Assembly (NCBI GenBank): GCA_031425695.1
Contig: JANPJV010000056.1
Location: forward strand, 1 to 31,271
Origin: JANPJV01 sp031425695
Lineage (GTDB): Bacteria; Pseudomonadota; Gammaproteobacteria; Xanthomonadales; SZUA-5
Reading direction: 5' to 3'
DNA length: 31,271 nucleotides
Shown here: positions 6,522-15,143 of the stretch, in pieces
Numbering within the stretch: the first letter of the stretch is position 1
Layout: each line of letters starts with the position of its first letter
Notes under the pieces: generated by a model
Database searches by the model: none
The model's input: only the letters and a program-made list of their open reading frames with translations
What the model was told of the DNA's origin: nothing
Translations under genes and position numbers: made by a program

Positions 6522-7023
6522 ATTCCGCTCCTTTCCCGCAGCCCGAACTCGAAGCCGGATCAGGTGCACAAGTGGGACGAGCGCAATTGTGCAGCAGATT
6601 GCTGCAGAAGATCGATCTGGAGGCACCTACAGTACGCCGAACCGTAACATTCAAGCGCTATCGCTGAGCACACCTCCACGTCCAATACCCCATCCATGCC
6701 GCCCCGGCGGCGGGCGTGCGCTACGCACACATGGGCGCCGTCCATAGCGCCTGAGCCGCTTCGCGGCCTGTTAGCCGAGGTAAGGTGCCGCGCCGTTATG
6801 ACCCCTTCAGAGCCTAAGCCACCAGGGGACATGGAACCCGGGAAATTGTGTAGCAGCCTGCCGCACTTACATTTGAGTGGAACGCAATTGTGCAAGCACC
6901 GCTTGCACAAACTCGGCGCCCATGCCGCCCAAGACCACATGGCTGCGAATCCTGAACGCCATGTCATGCGGCTTGCACGAGCGTGATTGTATAACCGCCG
7001 CCTAAGACCCTACTGTGCGCGCC
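6522..7023. repeat. Non-coding region with repeated AATTGTGCA-type motifs and hairpins
   Basis: The 12-mer CGCAATTGTGCA occurs near 6582 and again near 6883, each after an AGTGG-type stretch. A third copy, AATTGTGTAGCAG (6844-6856), differs from AATTGTGCAGCAG (6585-6597) at one base. The exact copies run into hairpins with 3-base loops: GCAGCA/TGCTGC (6591-6605) and TTGTGCAAGC/GCTTGCACAA (6888-6910). A looser relative, ACGAGCG..ATTGTATAAC, lies near 6978-6997 and contains a TATAAC that may be the -10 box for the czcI-like gene. These may be regulator sites for the efflux operon or a small interspersed repeat. Confidence 0.45.
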
Positions 7024-7380
7024 ATGCTTCGACGTTCCCAACCCGTGCCCCGCTGGCGCAGCCTTCTCCTGCTGCTCGCGCTGCTGTGCCTGGTGATCAA
7101 GCCAATCATCGGCTTTGCCGGCGATCTCCATCGGGATCTGCATGCGGCACACGAAACGGTGGGCGCGCTTGGTGCTCCGGATGCGGCGGATCACGATCAG
7201 CCTGACAAGGGCCTGCACCAGTTGTTGCACGTCGACCTTTGCTGCGGCAATGCAGTGCTCACGACCGAGCCAGCGATGCTTTTGCTGCAACTTCCCAAGC
7301 TGCCGCCTGCGATCGCCATCGTGTGGCTGGCAATCCCACCGCGGCTCGCGACTGACTTACGCCCTCCCATCTCGATCTGA
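7024..7380 (+). CDS. CzcI-like small periplasmic accessory protein (copy 1)
   Basis: The 118-residue protein has a signal peptide (RWRSLLLLLALLCLVIKPIIGFA) and a mature part with several His (DLHRDLHAAHE, DHDQPDKGLHQLLHVDLCC). It ends with a hydrophobic stretch and PRLATDLRPPISI. It sits 54 bases ahead of czcC, the place CzcI occupies in Cupriavidus. The shared features with CzcI are the small size, signal peptide, His/Cys content and an RP-rich C-terminus. Sequence similarity is weak, so this is a position-plus-architecture call. CzcI-type proteins are thought to modulate expression or metal handling of the efflux system. GTG at 7015 is an alternative start. A perfect hairpin follows the stop codon. 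Confidence 0.55.
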   Translation: MLRRSQPVPRWRSLLLLLALLCLVIKPIIGFAGDLHRDLHAAHETVGALGAPDAADHDQPDKGLHQLLHVDLCCGNAVLTTEPAMLLLQLPKLPPAIAIVWLAIPPRLATDLRPPISI

Positions 7381-7387
7381 GTGATTT

Positions 7388-7404
7388 CCGGACGCCTTGT
7401 CCGG
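7388..7404. terminator. Hairpin between the first czcI-like gene and czcC
   Basis: CCGGAC (7388-7393) and GTCCGG (7399-7404) form a perfect stem with loop GCCTT, starting 8 bases after the stop codon. No T-run follows, so it is not a classical terminator. It may be an attenuator, RNA-stability or processing element within the operon. Similar hairpins follow the other two czcI-like genes. Confidence 0.4.
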
Positions 7405-7434
7405 CCCATTCGATCCTGATCCTGGAGTGGCAGC

Positions 7435-8697
7435 ATGAAATTGCTCTCGGTGGCGTTTGCCACCTCGTTGGCGTTGGCGTCGATTTCGACGCCTGCGCAA
7501 GTAGCGCTTTCCCTCGATACAGCTTTTGCGCGCACGCTCGAAGCGCATCCTGACATCGCAGTTTTCGGTTTCACCGAGGCCGGGTTGCGCGCGGAGGCAG
7601 AGCGCGCCGGCTTGAAACCGCCGTTAATCATCGGTGGCAGCGTCGAAAATGCCCTTGGTACCGGCGAGTCAGAGGCACTTCGCAGCGCCGAACTGACGGT
7701 CAGCCTGGCGTCGGTACTGGAGCGTGGCGACAAACGTGCCGCGCGCATGGCGCTGGCGCAGAGCCGCATCGACGCCCTCGGCAGTGCGCGCGAAGCCAAG
7801 CGGCTGGACCTGCTCGCGGAGGTAGCACGGCGTTATCTCGACGTGCTGGCTGCGCAACTTGCGGCGGGGATTGCTAAGGACGATATCGCGCAGCGCACGC
7901 GCGCCGTCGCCGCCGCGGCACGACGTGTGCAGGCGGGCGCTTCGCCGCGCTCGGTACAGTTGGCGGCGCAGGCACATGAGGTGCGGGCGGAGCTCGATCG
8001 TGATCGAGCGCAGCGCGAATTCAGCGCTGCCTGGCGGCGGCTGGCGCTGCTATGGGGTGATCCGGATGCGGCGTCGGGCGCGGTGCCGGGGGCGCGACTG
8101 CAGATCCCTGCTGCCCCGGGGTTCAGCGAAATCCTTGCGTTGCTGGAACGTACCCCAGAACTGCAGCGCTTTGCCGATGAGGCGCGGCTGCGCGAAGCGC
8201 GCCTGCAACTCGCGCGAACCGCACGGACGCCGGATCTCGAGTGGGAAGTCGGGTTGCGCCGGTTGCAGGAGAGTTCCGACTGGGGGCTCATCGGCAGCGT
8301 GTCCATCCCACTCGGCAGCGCCACGCGCGCCGGACCCGATATTCGCGCCGCCGAGGCTGAACTGGCAGCGCTGGACCTAGAGCGCGAATCCAGTGCGCGT
8401 GGGCTGCAATCAACGCTCGCCCAGGCACACGGTCGACTAGTCGCGTCCGCTGCGGATGCCGAACAGATACGCGATCAGCTGCTGCCGCTACTCATCAAGG
8501 CTGAGAACGCTGCGGCCGAGGCCTACAAAGCCGGCGCGCTGAGCTACTTGGAATGGGCTCAACTTCAATCCGAAACCACGCTCGCGCGACGGCAGCAAAT
8601 CAACGCGACGGTCGAAGCGCAGCGCGCATTGATCGAAATCCAGCGGTTGACGGGTGAGGACTTCACGCGGGCCGCAGCAAAGGACTCCACGCCATGA
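7435..8697 (+). CDS. czcC: Outer-membrane efflux protein, CzcC/TolC family (operon 1)
   Basis: The 420-residue protein begins with a signal peptide (MKLLSVAFATSLALASISTPAQ) and has the two-repeat, Ala/Arg-rich helical pattern of TolC-like channels (LSLDTAFARTLEAHPDI at the start; LLPLLIKAENAAAEAYKAGALSYLEWAQLQSETTLARRQ near the end). It would trimerise in the outer membrane as the exit duct of the CzcCBA pump. GGAG lies eight bases before the ATG. The stop overlaps the czcB start by ATGA. The family is clear; the metal specificity is taken from its partners. Confidence 0.9.
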   Translation: MKLLSVAFATSLALASISTPAQVALSLDTAFARTLEAHPDIAVFGFTEAGLRAEAERAGLKPPLIIGGSVENALGTGESEALRSAELTVSLASVLERGDKRAARMALAQSRIDALGSAREAKRLDLLAEVARRYLDVLAAQLAAGIAKDDIAQRTRAVAAAARRVQAGASPRSVQLAAQAHEVRAELDRDRAQREFSAAWRRLALLWGDPDAASGAVPGARLQIPAAPGFSEILALLERTPELQRFADEARLREARLQLARTARTPDLEWEVGLRRLQESSDWGLIGSVSIPLGSATRAGPDIRAAEAELAALDLERESSARGLQSTLAQAHGRLVASAADAEQIRDQLLPLLIKAENAAAEAYKAGALSYLEWAQLQSETTLARRQQINATVEAQRALIEIQRLTGEDFTRAAAKDSTP

Positions 8698-9833
8698 AAG
8701 AGACATCGTGTTACGAGGAAACAGCGAGCTCCTTGATGCTTTCGCACCAGAGCGCCGCTTCCCTAGTCCGCTCACGCGGGCAACATCAACTCCGTACGTG
8801 GGCAATGTCGCTCCTGCTATTGCTCCTGGCCGCCTGCGGCGCCCCTCCTGCCGAAGAACATGCCGACGAGCACGGTCATGGCGACGAAAAGCACGCCGAT
8901 GAGCACGGCCACAGCGACGACAAAAAGGCCGACGAGCACGGGAACAAAGCAGACGAGCATGGTCACGACGAGAAATCTGCCGACGAGGGTGGTGACGACG
9001 AACACTCGGACGAAGATCCCAAGCGCACCACCATTGCTGCGGCGATGGCTGCGGCTTCGGGCATCCGTACCGCGAAGGTCGCGCCAGGTGAGATTCGCGA
9101 CGAACACGAAGTACAGGGCCTGATCACGCCCGTCGAAGGCCGGCAGGCACGCGTGGTAGCGCGCTTCCCCGGTCCGGTACGCCAGGTCAAGGTCGGTGTT
9201 GGCGACGTCGTGCGGGCGGGCCAGACGCTGGCAGTGATCGAAAGCAATATCAGCCTGTCGAACTACTCCGTGACCTCGCCGCTGGCGGGCACGGTGCTGG
9301 CGCGCAATACCGCGGTTGGCGATCTCGCCGGCGAGGCCCCGCTGTTCGAAATCGCCGATCTGACCAAGCTCTGGGTCGACCTGCACCTGTTCGGCGCCGA
9401 CGCCCAGCACATTACACCGGGCTTGCCGGTCGAAGTGATCCGCCTGAGCGACTCGGTGTCAGCGCAGACGAAGCTCGACCGCGTACTGCCGGGTACAGCC
9501 ACGGCAAGCCAGAGCACGGTCGCGCGAGCCACCGTCGATAACAGCGATGGCTTATGGCGCATTGGCGCGGCCGTACGCGCGCGGGTCACGGTATCGGTGG
9601 AGCCAGTCGCGCTGCAGGTGCCGCTCTCCGCGTTGCAGACCTTCGACGGCGCCGACGTCGCGTTCGTGCTGACGGGCGAAGTCTATGAAGCCCACCCGTT
9701 AAAGCTCGGCCGCCGCGATGGCGTCAACGTCGAGGTACTGGAAGGCCTCAATGTCGGCGACGAGGTGGTTGTTGAGCAGAGCTACATCGTCAAGGCCGAC
9801 ATTGAAAAGTCGGGCGCCTCTCATGACCACTGA
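8694..9833 (+). CDS. czcB: Periplasmic adaptor (membrane fusion) lipoprotein, CzcB type (operon 1)
   Basis: The 379-residue protein has a lipobox (LLLLLLAACG, Cys about residue 47). The start at 8694 gives a basic n-region (RSRGQHQLR) and a good AAGGA. Starting at 8805 would leave only nine residues before the Cys, so I prefer the long form. Residues about 53-107 are a His/Asp/Glu tract built of repeated ADEHGH-like units, a likely metal sponge. After it come the usual barrel-sandwich hybrid, here with no long hairpin (VVARFPGPVRQVKVGVGDVVRAGQTLAVIES), the beta-barrel and the membrane-proximal domain. It links CzcA to CzcC in the periplasm and may hand over metal ions. Confidence 0.9.
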   Translation: MKETSCYEETASSLMLSHQSAASLVRSRGQHQLRTWAMSLLLLLLAACGAPPAEEHADEHGHGDEKHADEHGHSDDKKADEHGNKADEHGHDEKSADEGGDDEHSDEDPKRTTIAAAMAAASGIRTAKVAPGEIRDEHEVQGLITPVEGRQARVVARFPGPVRQVKVGVGDVVRAGQTLAVIESNISLSNYSVTSPLAGTVLARNTAVGDLAGEAPLFEIADLTKLWVDLHLFGADAQHITPGLPVEVIRLSDSVSAQTKLDRVLPGTATASQSTVARATVDNSDGLWRIGAAVRARVTVSVEPVALQVPLSALQTFDGADVAFVLTGEVYEAHPLKLGRRDGVNVEVLEGLNVGDEVVVEQSYIVKADIEKSGASHDH

Positions 9834-9845
9834 GGCGATCTGACC

Positions 9846-12800
9846 ATGCTCGAGAAACTCATAAGAAGTGCCATCGATCATCGCTGGCTGGTACTGCTAC
9901 TGACCCTTGCGGCGTGCGCGCTGGGCGTCTACAGCTACACGCAGCTGCCGATCGATGCGACGCCTGATATCACCAATGTCCAGGTGCAGATCAACACGGA
10001 GGCGCCGGGCTATTCGCCGCTTGAGGCAGAGCAGCGCGTGACCTACGCGATCGAGAGCGCACTCGCGGGCTTACCCCAGCTCGAATACACGCGATCGCTT
10101 TCACGCTACGGGCTTTCCCAGGTGACGGTGGTGTTCGCAGACGGCACCGATATCTATTTCGCCCGCCAGCAAGTCGCCGAGCGCCTGAGCTCTGCGCGAT
10201 CGCAAATGCCCGCGGGACTCGAGCCGGATCTCGGCCCGATTGCCACGGGCATGGGCGAGATCTACATGTACACGGTGGAGTCCGCCGCCGGCGCGAAAAA
10301 GCCGGACGGGACCGAATGGACCCCGACCGATCTGCGCACGATCCACGATTGGGTGGTGCGTCCGCAGTTGCGCAATGTGCCCGGCGTGACCGAGGTCAAT
10401 ACGCTCGGAGGATTCGCGCGCGAGATCCACGTCACGCCGGACCCGGCAAAACTGGTCGCCTACGGCTTCACCCTGCAGCAGGTCGTCGACGCCATCGCGG
10501 CCAACAACCAGAACCTCGGCGCCGGCTACATCGAGCGCAACGGGCAGCAGTTCCTGGTCCGCGTCCCCGGCCAGGTGGCCGATCAGGCCGCCTTGCAGTC
10601 GATCGTACTGACGCGCCGGGACGGCGTGCCGATCCGCGTCAGCGACGTGGCGACGGTTGCCGAAGGCGCCGAATTGCGCACCGGCGCCGCCACCCAGAAC
10701 GGCCGCGAAGTCGTCCTCGGCACCGTGATCATGTTGATCGGGCAGAACAGCCGGTCGGTCTCCCGGGCAGTGGCCGCGCGGCTAGACGAAATCGCGAGCA
10801 ACCTGCCCGATGGGATCTCCATCAGTCCGGTGTACGACCGCACGACGCTGGTCGACCGCACCATCGCCACGGTGCAGACGAACCTGGTCGAAGGCGCGAT
10901 CCTGGTGATCGCGGTGCTGTTCGTGCTGCTCGGCAACCTCCGAGCGGCGCTGATTACCGCCGCAGTGATCCCCGTCGTAATGCTCATGACTTTGACGGGG
11001 ATGGTGCGCGGCGGGGTGTCCGGCAACCTGATGAGCCTCGGCGCACTCGACTTCGGGCTGATCGTCGACGGCGCCGTGATCATCATCGAGCACTGCCTGC
11101 GCAGATTCGGAGAACAGCAGCACGCACTGGGGCGAGTGCTGACGCGGGACGAACGCTTCGAGCTCACGGCGCAGGCGACGGCCGAGGTGATCCGGCCGAG
11201 CCTGTTCGGCATCGCCATCATCACCGCCGTCTCTCTACCGATCTTTGCGCTCACCGGCATCGAAGGGAAGATGTTCCACCCGATGGCGTTTACCGTCGTG
11301 TTCGCGCTCACGGCGGCAATGCTGTTGTCGCTCAGCTTCGTTCCCGCTGCGGTGGCGATGTTTCTGGGTGGCCGCGTGCAGGAGAAAGAAAACTTCCTGC
11401 TCAGGCTCGCGCGACAAGCCTATGAGCCGTCATTGCGAGCGGCCTTGCGTGCGCGTTATCTGGTCGTACTGGCGGCGGCCATGCTGGTCGTGGCGATCGG
11501 ATTCCTGGCGACACGCCTGGGCTCGGAATTCATACCCGGGCTCGACGAGGGCGACATCGCCATGCATGCATTGCGAATTCCCGGCACCAGCCTCAGCCAA
11601 GCCGTGACCATGCAACTGGCGCTGGAGGAACGGATAAAGACATTCCCCGAGGTCGACCGAGTCTTCAGCAAACTCGGAACGTCGGAAGTCGCAACAGACC
11701 CGATGCCGCCCTCGGTCGCCGATACCTTTCTGATGCTCAAGCCCCGGGAGGATTGGCCGAACCCGCGAAAACCCAAGGCACAGCTGGTGAGCGAGATCGA
11801 AGCCGCCGTGCAGGAGCTTCCGGGAAACAACTACGAGTTCACGCAGCCGATCCAGATGCGCATGAACGAGCTGATTTCGGGTGTGCGCGCCGACGTAGCC
11901 ATCAAGGTCTTCGGCGACGATCTCGACACCTTGGTCAAGGTCGGCGAACGCGTCGAAGCGGTGGCGCGCGGCATCACCGGCGCCGCCGACGTCAAGATCG
12001 AACAGGCGACGGGTCTGCCGCTGCTGACCGTCACCCCCGAGCCTGCTGGCCTGGTGCGCTACGGGCTCAATCAGGATGCCGTGCAAACGGTGATCGGCAC
12101 GGCGATCGGCGGCACCGTCGCCGGACAGTTGTTCGAGGGCGATCGGCGCTTCGATATCGTCGTGCGGCTGCCGGAGGACATCCGCAGCGATCCCGCGCGG
12201 CTCGCCGATCTCCCGGTACCGCTCAACACCGACAACGAAGACCACGACGAATCCAGTCGCGAGGCCAGCGGCCAGGTGCCAACGACGGTGCCGCTCCGCG
12301 AGATCGCACGGATCGAGTACACGCAAGGTCCGAACCAGATCAATCGCGAGAACGGCAAGCGCCGCGTCGTGGTCACCGCCAACGTCCGCGGTCGCGACCT
12401 CGGCGGCTTCGTCGCCGAGTTGCGTACAGCGATCGCGGCGAAAGTGGATGTTCCCGATGGCTATTGGATCGACTACGGCGGGACCTTCGAACAGTTGATC
12501 AACGCCAGCCGGCGTTTGGCGGTGGTCGTGCCATTGAGCTTGCTGGCCATCTTTGGGCTGCTGTTCATGGCCTTCGGCTCTGGCCGGGATGCGCTGGTGA
12601 TCTTCAGCGGCGTGCCGCTGGCGCTCACCGGGGGCGTGCTCGCGCTGTGGCTGCGCGATATCCCGCTCTCCATCTCCGCGGGCGTCGGCTTCATTGCCCT
12701 GTCGGGCGTCGCCGTGCTCAACGGCGTGGTCATGATCGCCTTCATCCGGAAGCTGCGCGAAGACGGAATGGACCTTGATCAAGCGCTTTTCGACGGCGCC

Positions 12801-13049
12801 ATCGGTCGGCTGCGTCCGGTGTTGATGACCGCGTTGGTCGCCTCGCTCGGCTTCGTGCCGATGGCACTGAATGTCGGCCCGGGGTCCGAGGTGCAGCGGC
12901 CGCTGGCCACGGTGGTGATCGGCGGCATCGTGTCGTCGACGTTCCTGACCCTGCTCGTACTGCCGGCACTTTACCGACTCGTCCACCGCGCCAAGCCCGC
13001 AAAGCTGAGCCGGGGAAAAGCACTGACAACTGGAGACGCGTTCGCATGA
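9846..13049 (+). CDS. czcA: Heavy-metal RND transporter, CzcA type (operon 1)
   Basis: The 1067-residue inner-membrane proton antiporter has twelve predicted membrane segments and two large periplasmic loops. The HME-RND signature is present: D402, D408 and E415 in DFGLIVDGAVIIIE, the same numbering as in C. metallidurans CzcA, where these residues are needed for proton/cation transport. DITNVQVQIN near the N-terminus is typical of the subfamily. Around residues 793-810 there is an insertion of about 15 residues rich in Asp/Glu with one His (NTDNEDHDESSREASG), absent from the second CzcA in this window. It pumps divalent cations (Zn, Co or Cd class), taking them mainly from the periplasm. It overlaps the downstream ATPase gene by ATGA. 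Confidence 0.93.
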   Translation: MLEKLIRSAIDHRWLVLLLTLAACALGVYSYTQLPIDATPDITNVQVQINTEAPGYSPLEAEQRVTYAIESALAGLPQLEYTRSLSRYGLSQVTVVFADGTDIYFARQQVAERLSSARSQMPAGLEPDLGPIATGMGEIYMYTVESAAGAKKPDGTEWTPTDLRTIHDWVVRPQLRNVPGVTEVNTLGGFAREIHVTPDPAKLVAYGFTLQQVVDAIAANNQNLGAGYIERNGQQFLVRVPGQVADQAALQSIVLTRRDGVPIRVSDVATVAEGAELRTGAATQNGREVVLGTVIMLIGQNSRSVSRAVAARLDEIASNLPDGISISPVYDRTTLVDRTIATVQTNLVEGAILVIAVLFVLLGNLRAALITAAVIPVVMLMTLTGMVRGGVSGNLMSLGALDFGLIVDGAVIIIEHCLRRFGEQQHALGRVLTRDERFELTAQATAEVIRPSLFGIAIITAVSLPIFALTGIEGKMFHPMAFTVVFALTAAMLLSLSFVPAAVAMFLGGRVQEKENFLLRLARQAYEPSLRAALRARYLVVLAAAMLVVAIGFLATRLGSEFIPGLDEGDIAMHALRIPGTSLSQAVTMQLALEERIKTFPEVDRVFSKLGTSEVATDPMPPSVADTFLMLKPREDWPNPRKPKAQLVSEIEAAVQELPGNNYEFTQPIQMRMNELISGVRADVAIKVFGDDLDTLVKVGERVEAVARGITGAADVKIEQATGLPLLTVTPEPAGLVRYGLNQDAVQTVIGTAIGGTVAGQLFEGDRRFDIVVRLPEDIRSDPARLADLPVPLNTDNEDHDESSREASGQVPTTVPLREIARIEYTQGPNQINRENGKRRVVVTANVRGRDLGGFVAELRTAIAAKVDVPDGYWIDYGGTFEQLINASRRLAVVVPLSLLAIFGLLFMAFGSGRDALVIFSGVPLALTGGVLALWLRDIPLSISAGVGFIALSGVAVLNGVVMIAFIRKLREDGMDLDQALFDGAIGRLRPVLMTALVASLGFVPMALNVGPGSEVQRPLATVVIGGIVSSTFLTLLVLPALYRLVHRAKPAKLSRGKALTTGDAFA

Positions 13050-15109
13050 CAAGTACAGGCAAGAGCGGAGACCCCGGCCACGGCAAGGACGACCACGCAA
13101 ACCATGATCACGGCGAGCGCGAGGATTCTGGCCACGGCAAGGAAGCCCACGCAGACCATGCTCACGGCGGATGGTTGGGCGAAAAATCCGAACTGATCTA
13201 CGCCGTTCTGTCTGGCGTGTTGCTGGCTGCAGGTTGGTTGATCGAAGTAACAGCATCCGGTCCAACCTGGGTACCTACAGCGCTCTATGTCGCGGCGTAC
13301 TATTTCGGCGGCTATTACACCGCCAAGGAAGCGCTAAGCAATCTGCGCGAAAAACGCTTTGAGATCGATACCTTGATGCTGGTAGCGGCGGTCGGAGCGG
13401 CTGCGCTCGGCAAGTGGGGGGAAGGCGCATTGCTGCTGTTCTTGTTCAGCATTGGCCACGCGCTTGAAGGGTACGCGATGGGCCGCGCCCGACGTGCAAT
13501 CGAAGCCTTGGCGAAGCTGGCTCCGGACACGGCTGTAGTCCGCAGAAATGGTGCCACCGAAACGATCGCAGTTGCTGAACTGCAACTGGGAGATATCGTG
13601 ATCGTCAAACCCAACGAGCGGTTGCCAGCCGATGGCGTCGTGGTGCTGGGAACCTCCAGTGTCAACCAGGCGCCGGTCACTGGAGAAAGCATTCCGGTCG
13701 ACAAGCGTCCGGTTGCTGATCCCAAAGCGGCGCTTGCTGCATTCGAGCGGGTAGCCGCCGAAAGCCGGGTGTTCGCCGGGACGATCAACGGTTCCGGGGT
13801 CATCGAGGTCATGGTCGCGCGACGCGCAGATCAGTCGACCATGGCGCGGGTGGTCAAGATGGTCACCGAGGCCGAAGCCCAGAAGTCCCCGACCCAGCAG
13901 TTCACCGAGCGCTTCCAACGCATTTTCGTGCCGGCGGTGCTCATTTTCATCGCGTTGCTGATGTTCGCCTGGGTGGTGGTCGACGAACCGTTTGCCGCCA
14001 GTTTTTACCGGGCGATGGCTGTGCTGGTGGCGTCCAGCCCCTGCGCGCTGGCCATCTCGGTACCCAGTGCGGTACTGAGTGGCGTCGCGCGCGCCGGACG
14101 CAGTGGCGTGCTGGTCAAAGGTGGTGGCCCGCTTGAAAATCTGGGCACGCTCACCTCGATCGCCTTCGACAAGACCGGCACGCTGACGGAGGGCAAAACC
14201 AAGTTGACCGATGTGGTGGCTGCGGAAGGCGTCAGCGAGGATGAATTGCTCGCCTTGGCGTGGGCGGTCGAGGAACACAGTGAGCATCCATTGGCGACCG
14301 CAGTGGTCACTGGCGCCCGTGAACGCCTGGGTGACCGCCTCAAGCCGCCGCTCGCCTCCGACGTCAAGAGCCTGATCGGGCGCGGTATCTCTGCGCAGGT
14401 CGATGGGGAAACCGTGCACATCGGCAAGCCGGTGCTGTTTACTGAACTACCCAACTCGACCCCGCCAGCCGCAGTCCAGGCGGCAAACCAGCAACTCGTG
14501 ATGGCGGGCAGGTCGACCATGCTGGTCCGCAAGGGTCAGCGCTTCCTTGGCGTACTTGGCGTCATGGACACACCGAGACCTGTTGCCGCGAAAGTCATTG
14601 CGGCACTGCGTAAACTCGGCATCGAGCGGCTGATCATGATCTCCGGAGACAACCAGCAGGTCGCGGAAGCGGTCGCGAAATCGGTTGGACTGACCGAGGC
14701 ACGTGGTGACCTGATGCCCGAGCAGAAGGTCGACGCAATCAAGGAGTTGACGAAACTGCATGGCAAGGTTGCGATGGTCGGCGATGGTGTAAACGATGCT
14801 CCGGCAATGGCCAACGCGACAGTCGGCATCACCATGGGCGCCGCTGGCTCGGACGTTGCGCTGGAAACCGCTGACATCGCGCTGATGGCCGACGATCTGA
14901 CGCAGTTGCCGTTCGCAGTCGGGCTTTCTCGCAGCACCAGCCGCATCATCAAGCAGAACCTGTGGGCCAGCCTTGGAGTGGTGGCAGTGCTGATTCCCGC
15001 TACGTTGTTTGGCCTGAACATCGGCACTGCCGTGCTGTTTCATGAAGGTTCGACGGTGTTGGTGGTTATCAACGCGCTGCGCCTGTTGGCTTATCAGGAG
15101 CGAGCTTGA
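13046..15109 (+). CDS. P1B-4-type metal-exporting ATPase (CzcP/CoaT-like)
   Basis: The 687-residue P-type ATPase has the SPC ion-binding motif (S331-P-C333), the phosphorylation site D375KTGT, GDGVNDAPA in the hinge, and a C-terminal HEGST (from H666). SPC plus HEGxT define subgroup P1B-4, which exports Co, Zn, Cd, Ni or Fe(II). There is no ferredoxin-like CxxC metal-binding domain. The first 45 residues are instead a His/Asp-rich tract (GHGKDDHANHDHGE...). In Cupriavidus, CzcP of this subgroup works with CzcCBA by moving cytosolic ions to the periplasm; the ATGA overlap with czcA supports the same partnership here. The substrate cannot be fixed from sequence alone. Confidence 0.92.
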   Translation: MTSTGKSGDPGHGKDDHANHDHGEREDSGHGKEAHADHAHGGWLGEKSELIYAVLSGVLLAAGWLIEVTASGPTWVPTALYVAAYYFGGYYTAKEALSNLREKRFEIDTLMLVAAVGAAALGKWGEGALLLFLFSIGHALEGYAMGRARRAIEALAKLAPDTAVVRRNGATETIAVAELQLGDIVIVKPNERLPADGVVVLGTSSVNQAPVTGESIPVDKRPVADPKAALAAFERVAAESRVFAGTINGSGVIEVMVARRADQSTMARVVKMVTEAEAQKSPTQQFTERFQRIFVPAVLIFIALLMFAWVVVDEPFAASFYRAMAVLVASSPCALAISVPSAVLSGVARAGRSGVLVKGGGPLENLGTLTSIAFDKTGTLTEGKTKLTDVVAAEGVSEDELLALAWAVEEHSEHPLATAVVTGARERLGDRLKPPLASDVKSLIGRGISAQVDGETVHIGKPVLFTELPNSTPPAAVQAANQQLVMAGRSTMLVRKGQRFLGVLGVMDTPRPVAAKVIAALRKLGIERLIMISGDNQQVAEAVAKSVGLTEARGDLMPEQKVDAIKELTKLHGKVAMVGDGVNDAPAMANATVGITMGAAGSDVALETADIALMADDLTQLPFAVGLSRSTSRIIKQNLWASLGVVAVLIPATLFGLNIGTAVLFHEGSTVLVVINALRLLAYQERA

Positions 15110-15143
15110 TTCCGTAGGATCTCGGCATCTATTCGGAGCTCAC

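Noticed and set aside
5588..6780. Integron attC sites suggested by GTTAGC, GGTTAGCC, GCTAACC and GGCTAACA motifs
   Set aside because: They do not match the RYYYAAC ... GTTRRRY ends, no paired imperfect palindrome of attC length is visible, and the recombinase lacks the IntI insert.
6960..7023. MerR-type promoter (19-20 base spacer with a central dyad) ahead of the first czcI-like gene
   Set aside because: TATAAC is present near 6992, but no matching -35 at 19-20 bases and no MerR-like dyad between them could be found.
10316..11425. 369-residue Arg-rich open frame within czcA
   Set aside because: It is an out-of-frame reading of czcA with extreme Arg/Gly/Pro content and no start signal.
11430..13265. 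Long 611-residue open frame on the minus strand
   Set aside because: It lies antisense to czcA and the ATPase gene, has a His/Arg/Gly/Gln-rich composition typical of antisense high-GC frames, and no domain or start site.
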